DNA of 64,000 nucleotides from Alopecurus myosuroides (taxonomy: Eukaryota; Streptophyta; Magnoliopsida; Poales; Poaceae): NCBI GenBank assembly GCA_028641055.1, contig CM054060.1, forward strand, positions 294,569,076 to 294,633,075, written 5' to 3'. The notes beneath the pieces are model-generated. The model searched no databases, was not told the DNA's origin, and was given only the letters and a program-made list of their open reading frames with translations. The position numbers and the translations under genes were made by a program. This document shows, piece by piece, positions 33,999-46,372 of the stretch. Every line of letters starts with the position of its first letter. Positions within the stretch are counted from its first letter, which is position 1.

Positions 33999-35588
33999 TG
34001 ATGGTGCAGATCTTGCACTCGTTGGGATACCCCAAGAGAAGGGTGTGATGAGCACAGCGGTAGGAAGTTTTCCCCTTAGTTAAGAACCAGGGTTATCAAT
34101 CCAGTAGGAGAAAGAGGACCTTCGGAAGGTTGATGCCATTGACGGTGGTGCTGGCGCTTCACCGGTGTCAGGAACAACGTGGAACCTGCACACAACACAA
34201 CCAAAATACTTTGCCCCAACGGTACAGTGAGGTTGTCAATCTCACCGGTCTTGCTGAAAACAAAGATTAGACGTATAGTGTGGAAAAAAAGTGTATGCTT
34301 GCAGTAAGTAAAGAAAGCAGGAAATTGTTGTGGTTTGTTTAACAGTGTGGAAAATGGACCGGGGTTCATAGTTTCACTAGTGGTGTCTCTCCATAAAAGA
34401 TAGCATGCTGATTGAACAAATTACAGCTGGGCAATTGACAAATAGAGATTGCACCGCAGTGCACAATATGACATGAAGATTACTATGATATTTAGTGCGG
34501 GCATTACAACAAGATACATAGACCGACATCCATCTGCATCTATGACTAATAATCCACCCTCAGGTTATCATCCGAACCCCCTCAGGTATTAAGTTGCAAG
34601 CAACAGATAATTGCATTAAACAAAGTGTGTAATGTAAGCAATGATTATGCACGCGGGCACTCTCACCGCTGTTTTCTCCCTAATGGCAACAACACATCCT
34701 CCCCCTTCACGTTTCTGTCACTCGAGCAAGGAAACAAGGAGGCATGAACCCACTATCAAGCATAAATACTCTCTCTTGGAGTCACTAGCAACTACTTGGC
34801 CAGAATAACCACTAGCAACGGAGAGCATGCAAGATCACAAATAACATATGCAATAAAGACTATAATCAACTTGGCATAAGGTCAATATTCATCGGATCCC
34901 AGCAAATACAGCATAGGGAATTACATAAGATCAATCTCGATCATGATAGGCAGCTCACGAGATATAAACATGGAGGCGTATGAGGAGAAGACAACCATCT
35001 AGCTATAGCTACGAACTCGTAGTCCAAGGACGAACTACTCACGCATCACTCCGGAGGCAGGCATGGTGATGAAGAGGCCTCCGGTGATGATCTCCTCTTC
35101 GGCAGGGTGCCGGAAACAGCTTCAGAACCCCCTGATCTGGGGTTGACGGTGACGGCGGCTGCGGAAATTTTTCAGGGATTTTTATCAGGTGTTTAGGATT
35201 TTCCATCCGGGGGGCTTAAATAGGCAAAAGGGAGAAGGCGGTGGAGGCCGGGGTGCCCCACACCCATAGCTGGCGCGGCCAGGGGGCCGTGCCACCCTAT
35301 GGTGTGGCCCCTCTGCTTCCCCTCTTCGGCTCCTCTTCGGTCTTCTGGATGCTTCCGGGGAAAATAGGACTTCCGGGCTTCGAATTTTCCAATTCCGAGA
35401 ATATTTCCAGAAAAACTTTTCTGAAACTAAAAAACAGCAGAAAACAGGGAACTGGCTCTGTGGCATCTTGTTAAGAGGTTAGTCCGTAAAACGTATAAAA
35501 ATGCTATAAATAAGGGAGAAAACATGTAGCAATTGGCAAAATATGATCATGGAGCATCAGAAGTTAGGGATACGTTTATGACGTATCA
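33999..35588 (-). repeat. Element B, 3' LTR (left on the plus strand)
   Basis: A 1590-bp LTR ending TTATGACGTATCA on the plus strand. The neighbouring interior AGCATCCCCAAGC (35589-35601) read in reverse is the polypurine-type GCTTGGGGATGCT typical of this group. Confidence 0.88.
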
Positions 35589-38330
35589 AGCATCCCCAAG
35601 CATAGTTCATACTCGTCCTCGAGTAGGTAAACGATAAAACAATAATTTCTAAGGTGACATGCTACTACCACAAACTTGATCAATCTAATGTAAAAGCATA
35701 TGCACGCTGAGATCATAAAACTTTAAACACATGCATGATAAATAAAAATTTAATAATAAATCATAGCAATTACTTTGCATCTCAAAAAGTAACTCAAATA
35801 AAGGATCATGAATAATAATGCAAAGAAAGGTAAACGATTGTTTCAGGTATAGAGAAAGCATGGCAAAGTGATATTTCGATAGTCCTTAAGAGTGGGGCAA
35901 AAAATAAATGTCAGGACACCTTCAAAGTTCAAGAGGAAGACTAGAACAAATAATTTGAGAACAAATAATATCATATCATGAAGTAATTATTGATTCTTAT
36001 GGGACAAATGAACATAGAACTCAGAATGGCAAAAAAATGCTCTCTCAACAGTGCATAAAGTTAGAAGATGGAGACTCAACATAAAAGTAAAAGAAAGGCC
36101 CTTCGCAGAGGGAAGCAGGGATCACTCATGTGCTAGAGATTTTATTTTATTAAACAGAGGTATTAAAAGTTTGACACTCCTCCCATCCATCTTTCACAAA
36201 CCATGGCTAACTGAATCCTCGAGTGCCTGCCAACAATCACATACCGTGGAGGAGTGTCTATATTTTGGGAGATGTATGCTAACGTAAACGAATGGTAAAC
36301 AGAAAATACAGTACGTCACAAGTCAACTGGATTCACAAGAGTGGCTCCCATGGTGAAGGACACAACTGGTGTAGAAGGTCATCCCTCTTTCTCTTTTGTT
36401 TACACAATTATGCTTTGACTAATAAATCAGGGGCAAAAATAGTGAAGAGAATTTGTATGCATTAATTTGGGGTTGGGCACCCCGCTGCCAGCTCTTCTAT
36501 CATTTGGATAAGTGGACGAAGCCAATAGTCCAGGGTGTGAAATCCAATCAGCAAGTTTGATAAAGATTCTCTATTTACGTCCTCATGAGCAAAAACATGA
36601 ACATAAAGCAGCAGTAATTTTGAAGGTTTTAAAGGTAACACATGAGCAATTTACTTTGGAATGGCAGTTAAATACCACATGTAGGTAGGCATGGTGGACA
36701 CAATGGGAAAACTTTGGTTTAAGGGAGTTTGGATGCACGAGTAGAGTTCATACTCAGTACAGGTGGAGGCTAGCAAAAGACTGGGAACGACAAATCAAGA
36801 GAGCATAAGAGCCATAATCATGCATAGCGACATAAGCATCATTAATTAAAACATAAGCAGTATCACACGTTCAAAAACTAAGTCGCCATGGAGGCTATTA
36901 GTGACTGGTTTGTAGTCATAAACATGATGTGAGAATGCGCCAAGTCAACTAAATAAAACATTCACAAGAGAATACCATATATTGATGCTTTACTATGACA
37001 AGAACAACTCATGAATCTTTCGATACATATTAAACACTCTCAGCTTTTTGGGGCTAATAATGCTAATAAATAACCACAAGGCTTTAAAACTAAAATAACA
37101 TTTAGCATGGCATGAAAAATTCCTAGCCACAGTCTATACAAGCTTCTACTAGTAATGTTACAAGTTCTACTTCAAGCAGCAGTTTTTGTTTCTCCAAACA
37201 AGCACCATACAAAACATGATTTAACAAAAATATTATTTATGATACAGAAAGAAAACATGAGAGTACTCAAATAATACTACTAAAACTAACAGCTCTAATA
37301 AGAGATGCATGCAAAACAGGATCTGAATAAATGCAGCAGCTAAACAGAGACTAAGAATACAACGTATTCTCATGAAAAAGCGGAGCGTGTCACTCTCCAA
37401 TAAAAGAATGCTGGGGTACAACCAAGCTTAATAAAAAAGTAAAAAAACGAAAGCAAAAGCAAAAGAAAACTGAAAACAAAAAGAAAAGAGTCTCCAAGTA
37501 AAGCACATAAGATGCGACCGAATACAAATATAGTTTCACTAGAAGTGACCTGATAATTTGTTGATGAAGAAGGGGATGTCTTGGGCATCCCCAAGTTTAG
37601 ACGCTTGAGTATTCTTGGAATTTGCTTGGACGTACCACCGGGGCATCCCCAAGCTTAGGATTTTCACTCTTCTTGATCACATAATATCATCATGTTCTCT
37701 TGACCCTTGAAAACTTCCTTCACTTCAAAATTCTCACAATCTTCATTAGCAACGTTAGTGCAATCGAAATAATAAATCCACATGGTTCAGTTTCACCACA
37801 AGTCTAACACTCAAAAACACATTAGCTACTGTCACAAATTCTTTCAGAACTCGTTTTATCAAAAGAACACCAAAAGAAAGAGATTAAGATGCAAATGCGA
37901 TAAATGGCAGAAATCTGTCAAAAACAGAAAAATGGGTAAAGATCAATTTTTTCAAAAATCTTTTGTTGCTCAAATCAAAAAGTATTCTTCAAGAAAAAGT
38001 TGCGTATATAACTTAGGATTAAGAATCAAAAAAGATCAGGCCATTTTGAATTTTCTGTGATTTTTAACGGAATTTACAGTGGACAACAGAAATCTGTTTC
38101 CTGCGCAGAAATCCGAAATATAGGCTCAACTTTCCACTAGTGGCTTTACATGGCTCAACAAAAACTCAAAAGAAAAGATATAACGGGTTTTCTAAGGAAA
38201 TATACAACACCCAGGTGCAAGCACACCAAAGAAAACAAAGGAAAACTGAAAGAAAACAGAGAAATAAAACAGGTTGTCTCCCGGTAGCGCTTTTCTTTAA
38301 AGCCTTTCAGCTAGGTATAGAAAAATCAAC
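35589..38330. other. Element B, non-coding 3' interior
   Basis: AT-rich with no pol motifs on either strand. Copies of the GCATCCCCAAG phrase recur near 37586 and 37644, mirroring the polypurine region at the LTR edge. Confidence 0.7.
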
Positions 38331-40406
38331 TCAAGTGTTTTCAAGTGAAGAATCGTCAACATCATATTTTGATGTAATAAGAGATTCAAAGGGTATCTTC
38401 ATCTTCTTTCTAGGAAAGTGTTCCAAACCTTTCTTGAGGAGAATTTGATATTTAATACTCCCCTCTTTCATATCAATAATAGCACCAACAGGTCTAAGAA
38501 AAGGTCTTCCCAAAACAATAGGACAAGAAGCATTGCATTCAGTGTTCATAACAAAAAAAATCAACAAGGGCAAGGTTATTATTAACCATAATAAGAACAA
38601 CATTAATTCTACCAAGAGGTTTCTTATTAGCATTATCAGCAAGATGAACATCCAAATAACAGTGTTCCAAACCATCATCATAGAGCTTTTGAGGCATAAC
38701 AGAGATACTAGCATCAAGATCACACAAAGCATTGCAATCAAAATAATTTAATTTTATCATAATTATAGGCTCCAAACCATCATCTAATTTTCTAGGGATA
38801 GATGTCTCAAGTTTCAACTTTTCTTCCCTAACTTTTATGAGAGCATTGGTAATATGTTTAGTAAAGGCCATATTCATGGCACTAGCATTGGGACTTCTAG
38901 AAAGATTTTGTAGAAACATAATAACTCCAGAGATATTGCAATCATCAAAATCAATATTATTATCATCAAAAGTAATGGAACTATTACCTCGCATATCTCT
39001 AAAAATTTCAACACTTTTATCAGAAGCAATTTCAGCAGTTTTAGGCAATTTAGCATGTTTCACCAAAGGAGTAGGGACTTTATTAACACCAACTACTTTA
39101 CCATTGATAGTAGGAGTTTTACTAGCACTTGGAACTTCAGTTTTACTAGTTTTTGTGATAGTGCAAACTTTAGCAATATTATTCTTTTTAGCCAGTTCTT
39201 CTTTTCTTTCCCATCTAGCACGTAATTCAGCCATCAATCTAACATTGTCATCTATTTGAACTTGGATGGAATTCAAAGTTTTATTTTGTTTAACATCTTG
39301 TGGCAAAACCTTTAGTTTTAGAAAATCAACATCAATAGCAAGGCTATCTACTTTAGAGGCAAGAACATCTATTTTACCAAGGTTTTCCTCAACGGATTTA
39401 TTCAAACCAGTTTGTGTGCTAATAAATTCTCTAAGCATGTTTTCAAGATCAGAGGTAGAGCTTTATTATTGTTGTAAGAGTTGCCATAAGAATTACCATA
39501 ACCATTATTAGGAGGATAAGGTTTATAATTGTTTCCACCAAAATTATTTCTATAAGCATTGTTGTTAAAATTATTATTTCTAATAAAGTTCACATCAACA
39601 TGCTCTTCTTGAGCAACCAAAGAGGCTAAAGGAACATTATTAGGATCAACTTGAGCTTTACCATTAACAAACATAGACATAATAGCATCAAGCCTTTCAC
39701 TTAAAGAGGAGGTTTCCTCAACATAATTTACCTTCTTACCTTGTGAACCTCTCTCAGTGTGCAACTCTGAATAATTTATCATCATATCATCAAGAAGCTT
39801 TGTTGCATTGCCCAAAGTGATGGACATAAAGGTACCTCCAGCAGCTGAATCCAATAGGTTACTTGAGGAGAAATTCAGTCATGCATAAAAGGTTTGTATA
39901 ATCATCCAAGTAGTCAGTCCATGAGTGGGACAATTCTTCACCATAGTTTTCATTCTTTCCCAAGCTTTAGCAACATGTTCATTATCAAATTGCTTAAAAT
40001 TAATTATGTCACTTCTTAGGGATATAATCTTAGCAGGAGGATAATATTTTCCAATGAAAGCATCTTTACACTTAGTCCATGAATCAATACTATTTCTAGG
40101 CAAAGATAGCAACCATTCTTTAGCTCTTCCTCTCAAAGAGAAAGGAAATAATTTCAGTTTAATAATATCTCCATCCACATCTTTATATTTTTGCATATCA
40201 CATAGTTCAACAAAATTATTAAGGTGGGCAGCAGCATCATTAGTACTAATACCAGAAAATTGTTCTTTCATCACAAGATTTAATAAAGCAGGTTTAATCT
40301 CATAGAAAGCAGCAGTAGGAGTAGGTGGAGCAATAGGTGTGCAAATAAAATCATTGTTGTTTGTGCTAGTGAAGTCACACAACTTGGTATTCTCAGAGGA
40401 ACTCAT
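38331..40406 (-). pseudogene. Element B gag and protease, broken
   Basis: Structural and protease precursor. It starts at ATG 40406 (MSSSENTKLCDF). The retrotransposon gag domain is clear (AHLNNFVELC, RGRAKEWLLSLP, WTKCKDAFIGKYYP). A low-complexity asparagine-rich linker and a coiled-coil-like section (about 39438-39200) follow. The aspartic protease region lies near 38720 and then VLGRPFLRPVGAIIDMKEG. Breaks: TGA near 39881, a frameshift near 39465 and another in a T-run near 38558. The protease motif reads DLDAS where the family has DLGAS, so even an unbroken product would probably lack activity. Confidence 0.85.
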
Positions 40407-40587
40407 TTTAGCAGAATAAAAGTAAGCAAATAAATAATAACTATGAAATAAACTATTTTTGTGTGTGTTTTTGATATAGAGAAATAAACTATTTTTTGTG
40501 TTTTTGATATAGAGAAATAAAAACAAGACCAAAAACAAAATAAAGAGATTGAGAGTGAGAGACTCCCCTTGCCAGAAGACTTCCTTC

Positions 40588-40605
40588 TCCCCGACAACGG
40601 CGCCA
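40588..40605 (-). other. Primer binding site of element B (tRNA-Asp type)
   Basis: On the minus strand TGGCGCCGTTGTCGGGGA follows the 5' LTR closely. This resembles the 3' end complement of tRNA-Asp used by Athila-like grass elements, with one change from the common form. Confidence 0.75.
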
Positions 40606-40616
40606 GAAAAAGTCCT

Positions 40617-42213
40617 TGATGGTGCAGATCTTGCACTCGTTGAGATACCCCAAGAGGAAGGTGTGATGAGCACAGCGGTAGGAAGTTTTCCCCTTAGTTA
40701 AGAACCAGGGTTATCAATCCAGTAGGAGAAAGAGGACCTTCGGAAGGTTGATGCCACTAACGGTGGTGCTGGCGCTTCACCGGTGTCAGCAACAATGTGG
40801 AACCTGCACACAACACAACCAAAATACTTTGCCCCAACGGTACAGTGAGGTTGTCAATCTCACCGGTCTTGCTGAAAAGAAATATTAGACGTGTAGTGTG
40901 GAAAACAGTGTATGCTTGCAGTAAGTAAAGAAAGCAGGAAATTGTTGTGGTTTGTTTAACAGTGTGGAAAATGGACCGGGGTTCATGAAAATGGACCGGG
41001 GTTCATAGTTTCACTAGTGGTGTCTCTCCATAAAAGATAGCATGCTGGGTGAACAAATTACAGCTTGGCAATTGAGAAATAGAGGTTGCACCGTAGTGCA
41101 CAATATGACATGAAGATTACTATGATATTTAGTGCGGGCATTACAACAAGATACATAGACCGACATCCATTTGCATCTATGACTAATAATCCACCCTCAG
41201 GTTATCATCCAAACCCCCTCAGGTATTAAGTTGTAAGCAACAAATAATTGCATTAAACAAAGTGTGTAATGTAAGCAATGATTATGCACGCGAGCACTCT
41301 CACCGCTGTTTTCTCCCTAATGGCAACAGCACATCCTCCCCCTTCACTTTTCTGTCACTCAAGCAAGGCAACAAGGAGGCATGAACCCACTATCGAGCAT
41401 AAATACTCCCTCTTGGAGTCACTAGCAACTACTTGGCCAGAATAACCACTAGCAATGGAGAGCATTCAAGATCACAAATAACATATGCAATAAAGACTAT
41501 AATCAACTTGGCATAAGGTCAATATTCATCGGATCCCAGCAAAGAGAATTAGATCAGATCAATCTCGATCATGATAGGCAGCTCACGAGATCTAAACATG
41601 GAGGCATATGAGGAGAAGACAACCATCTAGCTACAGCTACGAACCCGTAGTCCAAGGATGAACTACTCACGCATCACTCCGGAGGCAGGCATGGTGATGA
41701 AGAGGCCTCATGTGATGATCTCCTCTCCGGCAGGGTGCCGGAAACAGCTTCAGAACCCCCTGATCTGGGGTTGACGGTGACGGCGGCTGCGGAACTTTTT
41801 CAAGGATTTTGATCAGGTGTTTAGGGTTTTCCATCCGGGGGGATTAAATAGGCGAAAGGGCGTAGGCGGTGGAGGCCGGGGGCCCCACACCGATAGCTGG
41901 CGCGGCCAGGGGCGCGCCATACTATGGTGTGCCCCCCCTGATGCCCCTCTTCGGCTCCTCTTCGGTCTTCTGGATGCTTCCGGGGAAAATAGGACTTCCG
42001 GGTTTCGAATTTTCCAATTCCGAGAATATTTCCAGAACAACTTTTCTGAAACTAAAAAACAGCAGAAAACAGGGAACTGGCTCTGTGGCATCTTGTTAAT
42101 AGGTTAGTCCGGAAAACGTATAAAAATGCTATAAATAAGGATGAAAGCATGTAATAATTGGCAAAATATGATCGTGGGGCATCAGAAATTAGGGATACGT
42201 TTATGACGTATCA
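40617..42213 (-). repeat. Element B, 5' LTR (right on the plus strand)
   Basis: A 1597-bp LTR beginning TGATGGTGCAGATC on the plus strand. It carries a 20-bp tandem duplication (ATGGACCGGGGTTCAT repeated near 40972-41010) that the other LTR lacks, and a short replaced stretch near 41541. Confidence 0.88.
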
Positions 42214-42589
42214 GGAGGCAAGACTAGGTACCTTGTCAACAAATTCTTCTTATTTGCTTAAGGCTAATTGATGTCATAAACTGCACCCAACATTTATTTT
42301 ACAATCAACCAAGAGAAACAATAACACTATGGAAATAATAAACCACATTATAATTTAAGCAACACATGAAATAAAGAAACCAAGATAAGGAAGAAAACAA
42401 TCAACATGTTGAAATCCAAGTGTTTGGTGTTATATAAGAATAATTTGGCTACAACGTCAGATCAACCTTGTGCACAGAATATTCCTCTAAGCATTAAAAC
42501 AATTGAGTTTCAGTAAGCTAATCTTCATCATAATTGAACACATCACAAGAATGAAATGGTTATGGAATAAATGAATGCATTTCACCAGG
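42214..42589 (+). mobile_element. Element A, 3' LTR, second segment
   Basis: Continues the 3' LTR of A after element B. It aligns with 20661-21052 in the 5' LTR. It stops after CACCAGG at 42589, where element C begins; the host copy reads CACCAGGAGCTACAG at that place. Confidence 0.85.
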
Positions 42590-42904
42590 TGTCGAGATAT
42601 CGTAGTAGAGTTCATAAACGGGGGTGCCATGAGCCTACTGGTAGAACCGCGGGGGGAACGTGGAATTACACTAACGAGAACACCGAGTTTACCCAGGTTC
42701 GGTACGTCGCAACTAAGGCGGCGTTCCTACTCCCGCAATCTCACTAAATCAGGGCCGAAGGTTGAAGTATACAGAGTACAATCGTGAGTTTGGTTTCGCA
42801 AACTCGGCGAGGATCAACTTCTCGGCGAGTTGGCTTCTAGCTAATTGTCTGTTGGTTCTTGCTCCCGTCCGGCTTTATATAGATAGCCGGGTTAGGGCTT
42901 ACAG
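42590..42904 (-). mobile_element. Element C, partial LTR (same family as D), minus strand
   Basis: 315 bp that match in reverse the last part of the D LTR (its end TGTCTCGACA and the ATGGCACCCCCGT phrase at 54427-54439). It starts at CCAGG|TGTCGAG, so CCAGG (42585-42589) is the likely target duplication. It is cut at 42904 by element F; the rest should lie beyond the window. It could be a solo LTR or the edge of a full element. Confidence 0.8.
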
Positions 42905-45116
42905 TGTAATGTCCTAGAATTTTCAAAATTTATAAAACCAGCATGCATACATATCATCATGACATGGTTACATAAAAGTGCATTTAAAATTTTAAACTTC
43001 ATAAAACAAAACCCCAATGGAATTATCACTAAAAATAATCCCTTTGAGGAACCCATCCTATTTTCCCTATAATAAAAATTATTTTGATTTTACAAAATTA
43101 CTAAAACACTGTAAATGGTTTAAACTTTGCAAATTATAATTTTACAAATTTTTCTGAATGAGTTTGACTCATTTTAGTATTTGTTTGGGGTTTCTTTTAT
43201 TTCACAAAAGAAAACATAAAAGAAAAACAAAACAGAACAAAAAAATACCACCGGGCAGCCCAACACATTTCTCTCCCTACCCCTCTCTCTCACCGCGCAC
43301 CCAGCCCACGGGCCAAACCCTTATCTCCCGCGCGCGCGGAGAACAGCAGGAAACCCATGCGCCCCCTCCTCTCTCTGACAGGTGGGCCCACGGTGACGCT
43401 AGTGCTGACACCAGCGCATCCCTAACCTCCCTCTCCGTTTCAACCGCACCGAGCGCCCGCTTACCCCACGATCTCCATGCCCCCACGGCTATCCTCACCC
43501 CTCCTAAACCCCCTCCACAGACGCGTACTCTCCTCCTCTGTGTTTCCCCTCTCTCTCCCCGCTACCGCGTGCTTCCTAGCCTCCCCATTTGCTCGCCGAA
43601 GTGCGCCTAACCGCCGCCGTCCTCCGCCGAATTCCGGCCACGGTAAGCAAGCCCGAGACCCCGCGGTAGGTCCCTTCGACTCCACGTGCCCGTGCGCGCC
43701 ACCCTGATGCCTCTCTCTCCCTCTCTCTGCAGCAGATCGCCGCCGCCGTGCACGTGCGAGAACCACCAGCGTCCACCGCCTCCGTTCACCTCGAGCAACC
43801 CTCCGTGGAAGCGCGGGCCCACACCATCACCACCATCATGCTCCCTGCAACGAGCTGCACCTCGTCATCGCCTCTATGGAGCTCAAGGACCCCCAGACTC
43901 CAACTCCGGCGAAACCCTGGCGCCCAGCACCACCGCGCCACCATTCCGCGGCCGCTTTCGGCGACCCGAGGTGAGCTCCCATCTCCCTTCCGTATGATTC
44001 GATCTCAACGGCCCCGATTAGATTCCTTATGCGAACCGGTATGCACCAGTAAGATTGCACAGCGTGGCAGCGCCAGTGAGCCCCCCCCCCCCGGGTTTAA
44101 ATTGATTCAAATCCAAATCTAAAAACAGAACCTACTGTCCCCTTGTAAATTCAATATAAAATCAAATCTTGATCCAAAAATTATGAGGTTTGAACCTTTA
44201 GAAAGCTAATGCAATTCTCTACCCAATTATAAAGAATATATCATGTAGGTTCTGTAGAAATTTTTGGAGTAATATTTAAATTGCCAAAACAACTCACAAA
44301 CACCAAATAATTCATAGTTTGAGTTCTACAATTCCAAATTTGATAAAGTTATAGTCTCTGGATTCCTTAGAACTTGTAGAACACCCTGGAACTAGAGAAA
44401 ATCAAATTTGTACCGTGCACACACTTGCTATTTCAAATTTGGTCAAATCAGTAATTTGTCCATAATTCAAATTCTAAAAAGTATTTTTGAGTGAAACCAA
44501 TTGGGTTGCCTTGATATTTTTGTCCTCTGTCCAGATACAACAAGGCCCAATTTTTACAGAAACTTAAAAGTGTGTTTATGATTTAATTAGATTAATATCT
44601 ATTAATGGGCTACTGAAATAGAATAATTAAAACAATTTATTGAAATAAATTTTAACCAGAGCCATACACCAACTAAATAAACATCATATGATACCAAATA
44701 CACCTCAACACTACATTTACCATGTGTAAGACAAAATGATGCATTCATGCATTCATACATATTTATGATTGATAATTTTGAGTGGTATGTTTATGTTTGT
44801 ATTATCATTGTTTGTTTAGATTTTGTATACTCATGTCCCACTTTTGTTTTACTTTGCATTAGTGTTTTCAGTAGTATGCATCATAGGTAATTTTATTATT
44901 TTCCAAGTATATGTTATGCTCAGAACACCTAGTAGTGTGTAGCCAACCTGAAACCCCTGTTAGGTACTAGTTTAGCTATACTAGAATGCTATCACAACTA
45001 TTGCTGTTACTTTTGGGTTGTGGTGTTTTGAAAACTGAAAATTAACAACCCAATGAAACACCTGGGTGGATTGAACCTTGCTTGGATTATGTTGAGTGGC
45101 TACTCAGGACCATGTT

Positions 45117-45674
45117 CATGGTGGTTTAGCCATGAATGTGGGGGTTGTCACCTGAGAGTACACTTGTGGACCGCCACCCACGAATAAAGAGATTCGTAGG
45201 TCTTCACTGTATAGTTAGCTTCCAGTGCAGCCTTGAGGTAATATGGGCTCTGCCAAGATTAAGTAAGTTGTGGGGGTTCTTCCTGTTGTATGACATTGGG
45301 TGGTAGGATTTTAGGAGCGTCGAGTCATGCTGGTATGGTTGAATCCCTCCTCCCAAAGATCTTGTCCCATTCTTCCCTCGGGGAGGATGAGTATCAAGGT
45401 GAAAGTGCACAACCTCTGCAGAGTTAAAAACTAAGATTTTAGTCGTGTCCCCGGTTATGGGAAATTTGAGTAAACTAGACAGAGTTGGTGCCGAAGGATC
45501 TCCTCATCTTTTCTGAATGAAATAAAAATAAGGTAGAAACCCTTTATAGGGCACATGGTGGTTTAGCCATGGTGCCACAATCAAACTTCATGGTGGTTTA
45601 GCCATGAGGAATTTCAAAATTCATGGTGGTTTAGCCATGATGACTTGTCCAACTTTATGGTGGTTTAACCCATG
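45117..45674 (+). repeat. Five copies of a palindromic CATGG...CCATG motif
   Basis: CATGGTGGTTTAGCCATG occurs at 45117-45134, 45554-45571, 45589-45606 and 45622-45639, with a diverged fifth copy at 45656-45674. Each can form a 5-bp stem with an 8-nt loop. The last four are spaced 33-35 bp apart, about three helical turns. They lie in the 3' half of the LTR, downstream of the presumed transcript start. Confidence 0.85.
45412..45424 (+). promoter_or_regulatory. Shared LTR box ACCTCTGCAGAGT in F
   Basis: A near-perfect palindrome (CTCTGCAGAG) followed after about 25 bp by GTGTCCCCGGTTATGG. The same pair of motifs occurs in the LTRs of A and E. Confidence 0.5.
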
Positions 45675-46195
45675 AATGATTGTACAAATGTTTTCATTTG
45701 TTTAAAATGAATTATCAAATATAGCACAAAATTGGCTTTATGCAAATAGCATAGACTCCACCAGCGAAATATCATGTAGCTATTTTATTACTCAAAAATG
45801 CCACCAAACAAGTGTCACTTGCCAGTACATTGTTTGTACCGACTTCCTCCCCTGTGGGAGCTGCATATTCCAATGTGCAGGTCATTCTGATGATGAGTAA
45901 TGGTTTAGGATCTCGAGCTTACATTCCAACATGTCTTCCTGTGGCACATAAAGAGAAGGAGGCTCATTGAAGATTGTTTTCCGCTGTGTTTACTTTGAAC
46001 TCTGTTATTTAGGGCTAGTCCATGTTGACTATGCCAACTGTAAGACTATTTTATTTCGTACCCAATGGACCTATGTTGTAGAATGTTGCTATTGTTATGA
46101 ATATTTCGTTTTGTCACGTGTATTCTACCAGTGATCCCGGGAATAGCAGGTACACATGTATTCTACCTTTGTTAAAAAGGTAGGATGCTACAAAA

Positions 46196-46208
46196 TGGTA
46201 TCAGAGCA
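46196..46208 (+). other. Primer binding site of element F (tRNA-iMet)
   Basis: TGGTATCAGAGCA starting three bases after the LTR end. Confidence 0.85.
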
Positions 46209-46372
46209 TAGTGTTGCATGTAGGATCGAGACTCTAGGATTGGAAACCACAGAAATAAAATTATGTCAAAACATTTATAAAAACTTTTATTTTGCATTTA
46301 TCTGTTCATTTGTTCTATTCTTGTATCTTCCTACCCTGTGCTAACCTTATCCTTTTGTTTCCCAAAATTTAG

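Larger units (their letters stand above)
33999..42213 (-). mobile_element. Element B, Athila-like Gypsy, gag-protease only
   Basis: An 8.2-kb element in minus orientation with two LTRs of about 1.59 kb (33999-35588 and 40617-42213). Target duplication is CGAGG (33994-33998) and GGAGG (42214-42218), with one mismatch. Read on the minus strand the LTR starts TGATACGTCATAAACGTATC, which recalls the Sabrina group. The interior codes only for a decayed gag and protease; no RT, RNase H or integrase motif is present in the 2.7 kb between the protease and the downstream LTR. It is therefore a non-autonomous Athila-type derivative, inserted in the 3' LTR of element A. Confidence 0.88.
42905..46192 (+). 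repeat. Element F, 5' LTR
   Basis: A 3288-bp LTR beginning TGTAATGTCCTAG and ending GATGCTACA. It contains a CpG-rich leader-like region (about 43250-44000), a cluster of palindromic repeats (45117-45674), the box ACCTCTGCAGAGT (45412-45424) and the box TTCCGCTGTGTTTACTTTGA (from 45979). Confidence 0.9.

Noticed and set aside
37233..37594. Hydrophobic minus-strand frames as membrane proteins
   Set aside because: They arise from AT-rich non-coding interior of element B and have no counterpart or domain.
43158..44122. Proline-rich frames in the F LTR as a gene
   Set aside because: The same CpG-rich segment occurs in both F LTRs, and a similar one lies in the E LTR; it is an LTR leader region, not a host gene.
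45117..45674. Palindromic repeats as a CRISPR array
   Set aside because: This is a plant LTR; the repeats are few and unevenly spaced and the intervening sequence is ordinary LTR sequence.
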